Shown piece by piece: positions 34,688 to 42,672 of a stretch of 64,000 bases of DNA. Location of the stretch: NCBI GenBank assembly GCA_021295965.1, contig JAGWBI010000007.1:1-64000 (forward strand), read 5' to 3'. This stretch comes from Dehalococcoidia bacterium. Its GTDB lineage: Bacteria; Chloroflexota; Dehalococcoidia; Lucifugimonadales; UBA3495. Position 1 is the stretch's first letter. Each line of letters opens with the position of its first letter. The position numbers were made by a program, and so were the translations under genes. A model generated the notes under the pieces. The model saw only the letters and a list, made by a program, of their open reading frames with translations. It had not been told where the DNA came from and did no database searches.

Positions 34688-35098
34688 ATGACCGAAATTT
34701 GCGCCGTCAACTACATCGACCACGTGGGCGTTGCGGTAAACGACATCCGCGCCGCCCTTGACTTCTTCGCCGCCAACTTCGGCGCCCCTGATGCCGAGGT
34801 GGTTGAGTTGGACGACCAGGGCGTGCGGGCCTGCCTTATCGAGATCGGGCAAACCCGCCTGGAGTTGCTGGAGCCAACGTCTCCGGAGAGCGCGGTCGGC
34901 CGTTTCATCGAGAGGCGCGGCGAGGGCCTGCACCATCTGGCCCTGAACGTGGACGACATCGGCGGCAAGCTGAAAATCCTCGGAGCCAACGGGTTGTCGC
35001 TGATTGACAACGAACCGAGGCACGGCCTGTCGGGAACCATCGCCTTCGTGCATCCCCGGTCGGTGTTCGGGGTGCTCACCGAACTAGTGGAGAACTAA
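34688..35098 (+). CDS. mce: Methylmalonyl-CoA epimerase
   Basis: A 136-residue vicinal-oxygen-chelate protein with the epimerase pattern: metal ligand His12 in YIDHVGVAV, LIEIGQTRLELLEPTSPESAVGRF split by family-typical Glu residues, GLHHLALNVDDI, and LTELVE at the end. It interconverts (S)- and (R)-methylmalonyl-CoA, linking propionyl-CoA carboxylation to the mutase at 30545. ATG 34688 lies 74 bp after the acyl-CoA dehydrogenase. Confidence 0.94.
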   Translation: MTEICAVNYIDHVGVAVNDIRAALDFFAANFGAPDAEVVELDDQGVRACLIEIGQTRLELLEPTSPESAVGRFIERRGEGLHHLALNVDDIGGKLKILGANGLSLIDNEPRHGLSGTIAFVHPRSVFGVLTELVEN

Positions 35099-35108
35099 CT
35101 ACCAGGCC

Positions 35109-35214
35109 GTCATTGCAGCCTACCCCCGCTGTCATTGCGACTACCCCCGCTGTCATTGCAGCCTACGCTCACTGTCATTGCGAGTCCGCCTATGGCGGAT
35201 GGCAATCTCGTGAG
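35109..35214. repeat. Short tandem GTCATTGC units leading into a partial palindromic repeat
   Basis: GTCATTGCAGCCTACCCCCG-type units of 21-22 bp start at 35109, 35131 and 35152, and a fourth GTCATTGCGAG at 35174 runs into the left arm of the palindromic family seen complete at 2992-3100 (TGGCGGATGGCAATCTCG). The right arm is missing. The tandem looks like slippage or repeated end duplication of that family. It fills the spacer before holA. Confidence 0.75.
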
Positions 35215-35225
35215 CTGAGATCACC

Positions 35226-36227
35226 ATGCCGGCCCACGTAGTGTACGGTGACACCTTCCTGGTAGCGGAGGAAGTCCGTCGCATCAAGGACGGTTTGGGC
35301 GCCGGCGACCTGATGGAGTCCAACCGGCACCGGGTGTCGGCGGCGCAGGCCCGGCCCGAAGAGGTGCTGGCGATGTGCAGTTCCCTGCCGTTCCTGGACG
35401 TGATGCGGCTGGTGGAGCTGGAAGGAGCGCTGGCGACGCAGGAAAGCTCGGGAATCGGCGGTCGGTCGGGTGGGCGGCGGCAACGGGCGTCATCCGGAGT
35501 CTGGGCGCCACTGGCCGAGGCCGTTCCGCAGTTTCCCGATACCACGCTGCTCATCGTGGTTGACGGCGAAGTATCCCAAAATAATCCCCTGCTCAGGTCA
35601 CTGGCGGAACACGCTTCGGTACACCGCCAGTCCACTCCCACCGGCACGGCGTTGAACCAATGGATCAAAGGACGCGCTGAGGCCAAGGGGTCGTCCATCA
35701 CCCCGCCGGCGATACAGGCCATGGCCGAAATGGTGGGCGGCGACCTGTGGACCATTGACCGGGAGCTGGAAAAACTGTCTCTGTACGCCGCTGGGCGGGA
35801 CATCACCGACTCCGACGTGCGCGAGATGGTGCCCCACGCCCAGGAGGCCAACATCTTCGCCGCCGTGGACGCCATAGTGGACGGGCAGCCGGGCCTGGCG
35901 TTGCGCCTGCTGATGCAACTGATGAACGACGGACACGAGCCGTTGTACATCATCGCGATGATCGAACGCCAACTGCGCTTGCTGGCCCTGGCTAAAGACC
36001 TTACGGACAATCATGGGGTCGCGCAGCCGGAATTGGGCAAGCGCATGGGCACGAATTCCGACTTCGTGGTGCGCAAAACGCTGGGGCAGGCGCGGCGGAT
36101 GACCTTGCAAGACATATCGCGGAAGTACCGGCGGGTCCTGGAAAGCGATCTGGCCATCAAGCAGGGGCGGCTGGAGCCGGCGGTGTCCCTGCAACTGCTG
36201 GCGGCGGATTTGGCCACAGAGCGTTAG
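35226..36227 (+). CDS. holA: DNA polymerase III delta subunit
   Basis: A 333-residue clamp-loader delta subunit. It starts MPAHVVYGDTFLVAEEVRRI, and has SSLPFLDVMRLVELEGAL, the Walker-like beta-sheet VPQFPDTTLLIVVDGEV and the C-terminal collar TLGQARRMTLQDISRKY with LESDLAIKQGR, a nearly universal HolA ending. It lacks a functional P-loop, as delta subunits do. Delta opens the beta clamp. No other replication genes adjoin. Confidence 0.9.
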   Translation: MPAHVVYGDTFLVAEEVRRIKDGLGAGDLMESNRHRVSAAQARPEEVLAMCSSLPFLDVMRLVELEGALATQESSGIGGRSGGRRQRASSGVWAPLAEAVPQFPDTTLLIVVDGEVSQNNPLLRSLAEHASVHRQSTPTGTALNQWIKGRAEAKGSSITPPAIQAMAEMVGGDLWTIDRELEKLSLYAAGRDITDSDVREMVPHAQEANIFAAVDAIVDGQPGLALRLLMQLMNDGHEPLYIIAMIERQLRLLALAKDLTDNHGVAQPELGKRMGTNSDFVVRKTLGQARRMTLQDISRKYRRVLESDLAIKQGRLEPAVSLQLLAADLATER

Positions 36228-36288
36228 CCGCGCTAACGAACCTGCCATCATGTGACCATACGGTTGCCTACCAGCCGGGAGAAGAATT

Positions 36289-36624
36289 ATGGAGTTCAAG
36301 AAAGGGGAAGCAGCCGCCATTGGAAAGGCAATGTACGAGAAAATCCGCGATGTGATGGAGGATAACTACTGGGGCCATATGGTAGTCATCGACGTGAAGA
36401 GCGGCGACTATGAGATAGGCGGTCCGGGCGAAGACGACTTCACCGTCACCACGCGCCTGCGAGAGCGCCGGCCGGATGCGTACACTTGGGGCGAACTGGT
36501 TGGTTACCCGGTGACCTGTTCTATCGGTGGTGGCGTAATTGAGCCTTTGCCCCGGAGGCGTAAAGGCCGTGAACAACCGAATTCCGCGCAAACCTTGCCA
36601 AGCAGCCTTGCCTTAGATGCGTAA
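36289..36624 (+). CDS. Small partner protein of a retropepsin-like gene, with repeat-extended C-terminus
   Basis: A 111-residue protein: N-terminal helix GKAMYEKIRDVMEDNYWGH, then VVIDVKSGDYEI, a charged loop, and TWGELVGYPVTCSIGGG. From memory this matches a widespread small protein found directly before clan-AA aspartic protease genes in cyanobacteria and Chloroflexi. The last about 20 residues look foreign: a 15-bp direct repeat brackets that stretch (36558 and 36619). Without the 61-bp duplication unit the frame would read RRRKGRD then stop, overlapping the GTG of the next gene. A toxin/antitoxin role is inferred only. Confidence 0.65.
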   Translation: MEFKKGEAAAIGKAMYEKIRDVMEDNYWGHMVVIDVKSGDYEIGGPGEDDFTVTTRLRERRPDAYTWGELVGYPVTCSIGGGVIEPLPRRRKGREQPNSAQTLPSSLALDA

Positions 36625-36633
36625 AGGCCGTGA
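36558..36633 (+). repeat. 15-bp direct repeat with 61-bp period
   Basis: GCGTAAAGGCCGTGA occurs at 36558-36572 and again at 36619-36633. The interval is not a multiple of three, so it changes the reading frame of the 3' end of the gene at 36289 and separates it from the retropepsin GTG at 36630. Confidence 0.85.
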
Positions 36634-37038
36634 TTAGCGGGACAGTCAGGATTTTGGGCCGAGAAGGCCCCATTACCCTCTGGGAACCGCGCATTGAGGT
36701 CGCAGTTTCCGGCAGGGACATGAAACTTCCAGCGCCTGGAAGTCGTTGTTGATACCGAATTCACGGGAGCACGGGCTCTACCGAGCAACATTATCCGGGA
36801 ACTTGGCTTGACCTACCAAGGCGAACGGGAGATCAGGCTCGCGACCGGAAGGCAATCTGTGTATATCTACGGCGCGGTGGTGTCCTGGTGCGGCGACCTT
36901 CGCGCCGTGTTCGTTCATCAAGTTGACGGCAACCCTCTGGTTGGCAATGCGCTACTCACCAATTGCTTGCTAACGATAGATTTCCGAGAAGGCGGCGAGG
37001 TCAACATACGACCTCACTGGCTGAACATGGGGGATTAG
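36630..37038 (+). pseudogene. Retropepsin-like (clan AA) gene, frameshifted
   Basis: The first frame starts GTG 36630 (MISGTVRILGREG, then EPRIEVAVSGRDMKL) and stops at 36752. The second, open from 36724, reads RLEVVVDTEFTGARALPSNI, then IIRELGLTYQGERE and NPLVGNALLTNCLLTIDF, ending at 37038. Together they match one protease-like protein of about 135 residues, with VVDTEF replacing the usual DTG loop. A single +1 shift between 36724 and 36750 would join them. The Gly-to-Glu change in the active-site loop hints at lost activity independent of the shift. Confidence 0.65.
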
Positions 37039-37042
37039 CCAG

Positions 37043-38017
37043 TCAGGGGTACTCAACCGGGTTGTAACAGGCAGCCCAATGTCGCTCTTCCATTTCCGAC
37101 AACCCCGGCGTTGGTTCCTCGCGGCAGCGGGATAGCGCCTTGGGGCAACGGGGGACGAAGGGACACTGCTCGGATATGTTGATCAGGTCGGGCGGCGTCC
37201 CCCGCAGGGCCTGGAGCCGGCGACCGGCGGCGTCCAGCCTGGGGAGCGTTTGCAGCAGGGACCAGGTGTAGGGATGGCGCGGCTGCTGGAAGATAGGCAG
37301 CAAGTCAGCGATTTCCACCAGATGCCCGGCGTACATCACCCCCACGCGGCGAGCCATGTTCGCTACCACGCCCATGTCGTGGGTGATGAGCAGGATGGCG
37401 GACTTGGAATCTCGGCTGAGTTCCTTGAGGCGTTCCAGTATCTCGGCTTGCAGAGTTACGTCAACGCTGGATGTTACCTCGTCGGCAATGAGCAGGCGCG
37501 GGCGCATGACCAGCGCCATAGCCAGCATGACGCGCTGACACTGACCGCCGCTGAGGGTGAACGGATAAGCAGACATCATGCGGCGGGGATCGGGAACGCC
37601 CAGTTCGCGCAGCATCTCCTGGCATACTCCGCCGGCGGCGCGGCGGTTCAGGTTGGAGTGGGTGATGATGACCTCAGTGAGCTGTTGACCGATGGTTTGC
37701 ACCGGGTTCAAGGCAGACTGGGCATCCTGAAAGACCAGGGACATGGACTTGCCGCGCAACTGCCGCAAGTGTTCTGCGGAGGCGGTTACCAGGTCAACGC
37801 CGTCGAAAAGTATCCTGCCGCCAGTGACCGCGCCGTTGTCGGGAAGAAGGCCCATCACCGCCAAGGCCAGCGCGCTCTTGCCGGCCCCACTTTCGCCGAC
37901 TACACAGAACACCTCCTCCTCTTCCTGGGTCAGCGAGACGCCGTTGACGGCGTGGACGACGCCGTTGGGTACGCGGAACTCCACCCGCAGGTCTTGAATT
38001 TCCAGGACCGGCGGCAT
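37043..38017 (-). CDS. Oligopeptide-type ABC transporter ATPase (OppD/DppD-like)
   Basis: A 324-residue ATPase: Walker A GESGAGKS, Q-loop VFQDAQSALNP, ABC signature LSGGQCQR, Walker B LLIADEVTSSVD, and the OppD-specific C-terminal Cys block (CPFVPRCPKALSRC) that binds an iron-sulfur cluster in related proteins. Its first base is one base from the end of the PHP gene, so they form an operon. The usual OppF partner is absent here. It could energise the permeases at 19788-21786, which lack ATPases, but that is inference. It is convergent with the retropepsin remnant. Confidence 0.93.
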   Translation of the reverse strand: MPPVLEIQDLRVEFRVPNGVVHAVNGVSLTQEEEEVFCVVGESGAGKSALALAVMGLLPDNGAVTGGRILFDGVDLVTASAEHLRQLRGKSMSLVFQDAQSALNPVQTIGQQLTEVIITHSNLNRRAAGGVCQEMLRELGVPDPRRMMSAYPFTLSGGQCQRVMLAMALVMRPRLLIADEVTSSVDVTLQAEILERLKELSRDSKSAILLITHDMGVVANMARRVGVMYAGHLVEIADLLPIFQQPRHPYTWSLLQTLPRLDAAGRRLQALRGTPPDLINISEQCPFVPRCPKALSRCREEPTPGLSEMEERHWAACYNPVEYP

Positions 38018-38018
38018 A

Positions 38019-38711
38019 TCAACACGCTGAAGGTACCGGTTGCCTCGCAGTGGTCAGGTCCACGGGCCGCATCCGTCCGGCCTTGAGCTCGGCGATCAGG
38101 TCATCCAACGAGGTTACGCGACGTTGGAACAACGTTGCGGCAGTGCCCATCTGATGCCCGTAATGCGTATCGCTGCCGCCAGTGCCGGGCCGGGCGAGAC
38201 ACCGGCGCAGGTCTTCGGCAAAGCAGTTTTCGACATCCGTTCCCCGTCCGTTGCGAGATTCAACGGCATCGAACAGGCGGAGCATGGGGTCGGAAACGGC
38301 CCGTTGCAGCATCTCGGCGCGGACATCAGGGTCACTGCCCGGGTCGGCCAGGAAACGGCGGCGGTAAGGATGGGCGGCGACCAGGACGGCTCCCAGGCTG
38401 TCGGCTTCGGCGCGAAGGAAAGTGGGCTTGTGCATCCCGAAACGGTAGCGGTGGAGGCCGAATACCAGCACGTGCCCCGCGTCGGTATTGATCTCCGCGC
38501 CGGGCAGGACCAGGATGCCGTGACGACGGGTCAACTCAGCGGTGGCGTCCGGCGTCCAGAAATCATCGTGCTCCGTGATGCAGACGCCGTCCAATCCGGC
38601 GGCTCGCGCTGAGTCCACTAACTCGTCGGCGGACACAAAACTGTCGTCAGATTTGGGGTAGGTGTGAGTGTGGAGGTCTATCAGCACGGTTGCTTCGTCT
38701 TTCAGCGCCAC
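38019..38711 (-). CDS. PHP-domain phosphoesterase
   Basis: A 230-residue PHP protein with metal ligands in DLHTHT (His14, His16 counting from GTG 38711), CITEHDD, GAEIN and a later AAHPYRR and GGSDTHYG. PHP enzymes are metal-dependent phosphoesterases acting on histidinol phosphate, nucleotides or RNA. A second GTG at 38687, giving MLIDLHTHT, is an alternative start; neither has a clear ribosome site. It precedes oppD by one base; the functional link is unclear. Confidence 0.85.
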   Translation of the reverse strand: MALKDEATVLIDLHTHTYPKSDDSFVSADELVDSARAAGLDGVCITEHDDFWTPDATAELTRRHGILVLPGAEINTDAGHVLVFGLHRYRFGMHKPTFLRAEADSLGAVLVAAHPYRRRFLADPGSDPDVRAEMLQRAVSDPMLRLFDAVESRNGRGTDVENCFAEDLRRCLARPGTGGSDTHYGHQMGTAATLFQRRVTSLDDLIAELKAGRMRPVDLTTARQPVPSAC

Positions 38712-38798
38712 GTTGGCGGCAGGTCAGTTTGCGTACCGTAACACAGCCGGCATAATACCACCGATTGAGTACCTGCGACCTCTGGACTCGGCCTTTCG

Positions 38799-38960
38799 CC
38801 AAGGCTATCGCATGTGAAATCACTCACCCGTCACTCCGTCGGAAGCCGGAGCCCGGAAACCGCCAAGCGCTTTATTTTCACAACGAAACTAAGGTTGCTT
38901 ACTGGGATTCCAGCTTTCGCCGGGATGACGGTGGCAAAAATCCATGTACGATAGCCTTGG
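38799..38960. mobile_element. MITE-like element, outer 12-bp inverted ends around inner hairpin arms
   Basis: CCAAGGCTATCG (38799-38810) and CGATAGCCTTGG (38949-38960) are perfect inverted repeats, with CATG close inside each. Within are the CGTCACTCC-type and CCGGGATGACGG arms of the common inner family. No clear target duplication is visible. It lies in a 480-bp gene-free spacer (38712-39191) that also has a degenerate element end at 39074-39092 (AACCGGGTACGTGTTAG). No gene is seen there. Confidence 0.7.
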
Positions 38961-39191
38961 TCTTTCCACGAAGTGATGGATGCGTGGGGTCATGGTTCGA
39001 TTACCCTGGGAATCCGTGTGGTGGCCTGCTCGTGTCGGCGCCTTCGACCGTGCCTCTGTTCTCCACCACGTCACCAAACCGGGTACGTGTTAGACCCGCC
39101 ACAATTCTTGACTTTGCGGTGGGCCAACCACTAGGATAAGAACAGGGCAAAAATACCCCGAGCCGACGCTCGGGACGGCAGAGGAGGACCC

Positions 39192-40727
39192 ATGGTCACC
39201 ACTATTATCCTCGTCGTCCTGGCGGTCGCAGGGTTAGCAACAGGCGTAGCAGCAGTGGTTTGGCTGCTGCTATCCACCAAAAAAGGCGATAACAGACTGC
39301 AACACAGCCTTGAGGAGGCTGCAAACACCGTAACCCAGGCCGAAGATGAAAAGCGCACCATTCTGCTCGAAGCGCAGGAAGAAGCGCTGAAGATCCGCGA
39401 GGCCGGGGACCGTGAAATCCAGGAGCAACGGCGCGAACTCAATCGCATGGAGCGCCGTCATATCCAGCGGGAGGAACAGCTCGACCGCAAAGTGGAATCG
39501 TTGGAGAATCACGAAGCCGAACTGGAACAGAGAGAAACGAAAGCCCAGTCGGCTTTGCAAAAAGCCGAGGATTTGAAGCTCCAGCATAACCGCGAGCTAG
39601 AACGCATCGCGTCACTGTCTATTGACGAGGCACGAGACATCGTGCTGAAACGCGGAGAAGAGGAGGCTTCCCACGAACTGGCTCGCCGCTACTACGAGCT
39701 GGAGAAGGAACACCAAACCCGGGCGGATGATAACGCCCGTCGCATCCTCACCCTCGCCATAAACCGTCTTGCTACCGACGTTGTGTCGGAGAGCACGACA
39801 TCTGTTGTTTCCCTGCCCAATGATGAGATGAAAGGTCGTCTCATTGGCCGCGAAGGACGTAACATACGGGCCCTTGAGGCTCAGACCGGCGTCGACATCA
39901 TCGTTGATGACACGCCCGGAATCGTAACGTTATCCTGCTTTGACCCAGTGCGCCGGGAAATCGCCAAGCTGGCGCTGACCCAGTTGGTGAAAGACGGCCG
40001 CATCCAACCGGCGCGTATCGAGGAAAGCGTCAACCGCGCCATGCGCGAAATCGAAGAAACCATGTGGAGGGCTGGCGAAGAGGCCACTTTTGAGGTGGGC
40101 GTCAGCGGCCTTGATGCGGAGTTGATCCGGCTGCTGGGGCGGCTCAAGTACCGCTACAGCTATGGTGAAAACGTGTTGACCCACTCCATCGAAGTGGGCC
40201 TGCTCTCCGGGATGCTGGCATCCGAGGTCGGCGCCAACGTGCAGATCGCCAAAGCCGGCGGCCTGCTCCACGACATCGGGAAAGCCCTGACCCACGAGAT
40301 ACCCGGTCCCCACGCGGAAATCGGCTACGACCTGACCACCCGCAACGGTGTTGGATCGTTGGTCTGCAACTGTGTCCTGGAACATCACGACGACGACCAT
40401 TCCAGCATCGAGTCGTTCCTGGTGGCAGCAGCCGATGGCATCAGCGCCGCCCGCCCTGGCGCGCGCAAGGAGTCCATCGAGCAGTACACGCGCCGCCTGC
40501 GGGAGTTGGAAGAAACCGCGTACAGTTTCGACGGCGTCCAGCGCGCCTTTGCCATACAGGCCGGTCGCGAAGTGCGGGTCATGGTCAGTCCTGACGATGT
40601 GGACGACGTGGCCTGCGCCAGCCTGGCCCGCGACATCGCCGGCAAGGTCTCCAAGGAATTGCAGTTCCCCGGCCAGATCAAGGTCACGGTGATCCGCGAA
40701 ACCCGTGAGGAGAGCGTCGCCCGCTAG
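39192..40727 (+). CDS. rny: Ribonuclease Y
   Basis: A 511-residue RNase Y. An N-terminal membrane helix (residues 3-28) anchors it; a long coiled coil runs to about residue 195; the KH domain has GRLIGREGRNIRALE; the HD domain has HDIGKAL (His360, Asp361) and the ending GQIKVTVIRE is typical. It starts bulk mRNA decay by endonucleolytic cleavage at the membrane. The neighbour ymdB is its usual genomic partner. ATG 39192 follows GAGGAGG by about 6 nt. Confidence 0.97.
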   Translation: MVTTIILVVLAVAGLATGVAAVVWLLLSTKKGDNRLQHSLEEAANTVTQAEDEKRTILLEAQEEALKIREAGDREIQEQRRELNRMERRHIQREEQLDRKVESLENHEAELEQRETKAQSALQKAEDLKLQHNRELERIASLSIDEARDIVLKRGEEEASHELARRYYELEKEHQTRADDNARRILTLAINRLATDVVSESTTSVVSLPNDEMKGRLIGREGRNIRALEAQTGVDIIVDDTPGIVTLSCFDPVRREIAKLALTQLVKDGRIQPARIEESVNRAMREIEETMWRAGEEATFEVGVSGLDAELIRLLGRLKYRYSYGENVLTHSIEVGLLSGMLASEVGANVQIAKAGGLLHDIGKALTHEIPGPHAEIGYDLTTRNGVGSLVCNCVLEHHDDDHSSIESFLVAAADGISAARPGARKESIEQYTRRLRELEETAYSFDGVQRAFAIQAGREVRVMVSPDDVDDVACASLARDIAGKVSKELQFPGQIKVTVIRETREESVAR

Positions 40728-40771
40728 CGGCTCTTATCTCCAACCGTCATCATCGTGGTAGCCGGAAGCCG

Positions 40772-40800
40772 GTAGGGGCGGGTTTGAAACCCGCCCCTAC
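40772..40800. repeat. Near-perfect palindrome (GTAGGGGCGGGTTT / AAACCCGCCCCTAC)
   Basis: Two 14-bp arms around a single G, between rny and ymdB. It contains a TTG (40784) in frame with ymdB, a false upstream start. Same family as 21813-21840 and 46980-47006. Confidence 0.8.
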
Positions 40801-40843
40801 ATTGCGGACACGACAAACAATATCAGCAGCAAGAGCCTTTTCA

Positions 40844-41617
40844 ATGCGCGTACTAATGATTGGCGACATCATCGGGAAGCCGGGGCGCAGCGCGCTGTCC
40901 CGGCTGCTGCCCCAGTTGCGCCGGGAACTGGATGTTGACCTGGTGACGGCCAATGCCGAGAACACTGCCGGCGGTTTCGGCCTGACGCTCAAAACCGCCA
41001 ACGCCCTGCTGCAAGCCGGCGTTGACGTAATGACGTCGGGCAACCACATCTGGGACAAGAAGGACATTTTGCCCCACATGGAAGAACTGCCGCTGCTCCG
41101 ACCCGCCAACTACTATGGCGCGCCGGGCCGCGGCTGGATGATGTTCGGCGACGTGATGGTTCTGAACCTCCAGGGCCGGGTTTTCATGCCGCCCATCGAC
41201 TGCCCGTTCCGCGAGGCCGACCGGCGGCTGGCCGAGGCCGAAAGCGAGCTGGGACATGCCCCCCGCAAGGTGGTGGTGGATTTTCACGCCGAGGCGACCT
41301 CGGAGAAGCAGGGGTTGGCCTGGTATCTGGACGGCCGCGTCAGCGCGGTGGTGGGCACCCATACCCACGTCGCCACCGCTGACGCTCGGATCATGCCCGG
41401 TGGCACTGCCTACGTCAGCGACCTGGGAATGACCGGCCCCCAGGACTCCGTTATCGGCACGGAGGTCGCGCCCGTGCTGGAACGGTTCCGCACCGGCCTG
41501 CCGCAACGCTTCGAGCCGGCCAAGGGGGCGTGCATTCTGAACTCGGTGCTGATTGACGTAGATGACGACAGCGGCCATGCGGTTGACATCGTCCGCATCG
41601 ACCGCAAAATAGACTGA
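40844..41617 (+). CDS. YmdB-family metallophosphoesterase (2',3'-cyclic-nucleotide phosphodiesterase type)
   Basis: A 257-residue protein starting MRVLMIGDIIGKPGR with the first metal Asp at residue 8, followed by NAENTAGGFG, TSGNHIWDKKD, DFHAEATSEKQG and GTHTHVATAD, the full set of YmdB metal motifs. In Bacillus YmdB modulates RNase Y and biofilm switching and hydrolyses 2',3'-cAMP. ATG 40844 is chosen because it gives the conserved N-terminus; the upstream TTG lies in a repeat. It lies 116 bp after rny, so co-transcription is plausible. Confidence 0.95.
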   Translation: MRVLMIGDIIGKPGRSALSRLLPQLRRELDVDLVTANAENTAGGFGLTLKTANALLQAGVDVMTSGNHIWDKKDILPHMEELPLLRPANYYGAPGRGWMMFGDVMVLNLQGRVFMPPIDCPFREADRRLAEAESELGHAPRKVVVDFHAEATSEKQGLAWYLDGRVSAVVGTHTHVATADARIMPGGTAYVSDLGMTGPQDSVIGTEVAPVLERFRTGLPQRFEPAKGACILNSVLIDVDDDSGHAVDIVRIDRKID

Positions 41618-41625
41618 TATGATTT

Positions 41626-41739
41626 GTCATTGCGAGGAGCATAGTCCGCCTCCGGCGGATGGCAATCTCGGCAGCACAGGCGATTGCGCCGACGGCCCGG
41701 CTGCGCTGCCGAGATTGCCCACACTACGCTCGCACTGAC
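41626..41739. repeat. Palindromic intergenic repeat, GTCATTGCGAG family, full copy
   Basis: A 114-bp unit bounded by GTCATTGCGAG and CTCGCACTGAC (10 of 11 complementary). It carries the TGGCGGATGGCAATCTCG arm and a partner arm CCGAGATTGCCC. It lies between ymdB and the PHP gene and ends 18 bp before the PHP start. Confidence 0.8.
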
Positions 41740-41757
41740 AACGACCGGGGAGTACCA

Positions 41758-42630
41758 ATGCCCATCACCGTTGATCTTCACATGCACACCACCGCTTCAG
41801 ACGGGCGGCTGACGCCCACCGAACTGGTTGAGCTTGCCGCCGCCAAGGGCCTGCGCACCATCTCCGTCAGCGATCATGACACCACCGCCGGCCTGGTCGA
41901 GGCTCAGCTGGCGGTGAACCGGATCTCGGGAATGCGACTTATTCCCGGAATCGAGTTGAGTTGCGACGTGCCCGGTGGCGAAGTTCACATGCTGGGCTAT
42001 TTCATGGACGTTGAGGATCCCGGCTTCCAGGAGATTCTGGCCAACTTCCGCGAAGGCCGATTGGCCCGGGGCGAAGGCATGGTCGCCAAGCTCGCCGAGT
42101 TCGGGTTGCACATCGAATGGGAGAGAGTGCTGGAGATCGCCGGCGACGCCTCGGTGGGACGGCCTCACATCGCCCAGGCCCTCGTCGAAAAGGGCTATTT
42201 TCCCGAACCCTCGGAGGCCTTTCGGGAATACCTGGGCCGCAATGGCAAAGCCTACGTGGAGCGTGCCAAGCTGACCCCGCCCGACGCGGTGAAGCTGCTC
42301 AACGACGTGGGCGGCGTCGCCGTGTTCGCACACCCGTGGTTTGAGCGTCGGGGCAATGAGCCGGAACCGGAGCAATCGCTCATCGAAACCGTGGAAGAGT
42401 TGAAAGCCGCCGGTTTGCACGGCATGGAAGTGCATTACTCCATGTACGACGAGGCGACCGTGGACTGGCTGGCCGACGTGGCCCGAGCCTACGACCTCAT
42501 TCCCTGCGGCGGCAGCGACTATCACCACAGCGGCAACTCCCGGGAACCCCTGCCCGGCGTCAACGGACCGCCCATGGAGTCCATAGAACGCCTTGAGGAA
42601 GCGGCGCGGCAGTTGGCTGCCCGGCGCTAG
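41758..42630 (+). CDS. PHP-domain phosphoesterase (YciV/RNase AM-like)
   Basis: A 290-residue PHP protein. The metal motif DLHMHTTASDG puts His8 and His10 at the N-terminus; SVSDHDT, PGIELSCD, VGRPHIAQALV, FAHPWF and GGSDYHH complete the set. Residues 100-195 hold the insert typical of YciV/RNase AM, which trims 5' ends of RNAs and degrades 3'-phosphoadenosine 5'-phosphate. ATG 41758 has GGGGAG 7 nt upstream. The proximity to rny and ymdB hints at RNA metabolism. Confidence 0.9.
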   Translation: MPITVDLHMHTTASDGRLTPTELVELAAAKGLRTISVSDHDTTAGLVEAQLAVNRISGMRLIPGIELSCDVPGGEVHMLGYFMDVEDPGFQEILANFREGRLARGEGMVAKLAEFGLHIEWERVLEIAGDASVGRPHIAQALVEKGYFPEPSEAFREYLGRNGKAYVERAKLTPPDAVKLLNDVGGVAVFAHPWFERRGNEPEPEQSLIETVEELKAAGLHGMEVHYSMYDEATVDWLADVARAYDLIPCGGSDYHHSGNSREPLPGVNGPPMESIERLEEAARQLAARR

Positions 42631-42672
42631 CGCTACAAACTTCCGTTCTCCCCCTCCTGCTGCAATGTCGCC

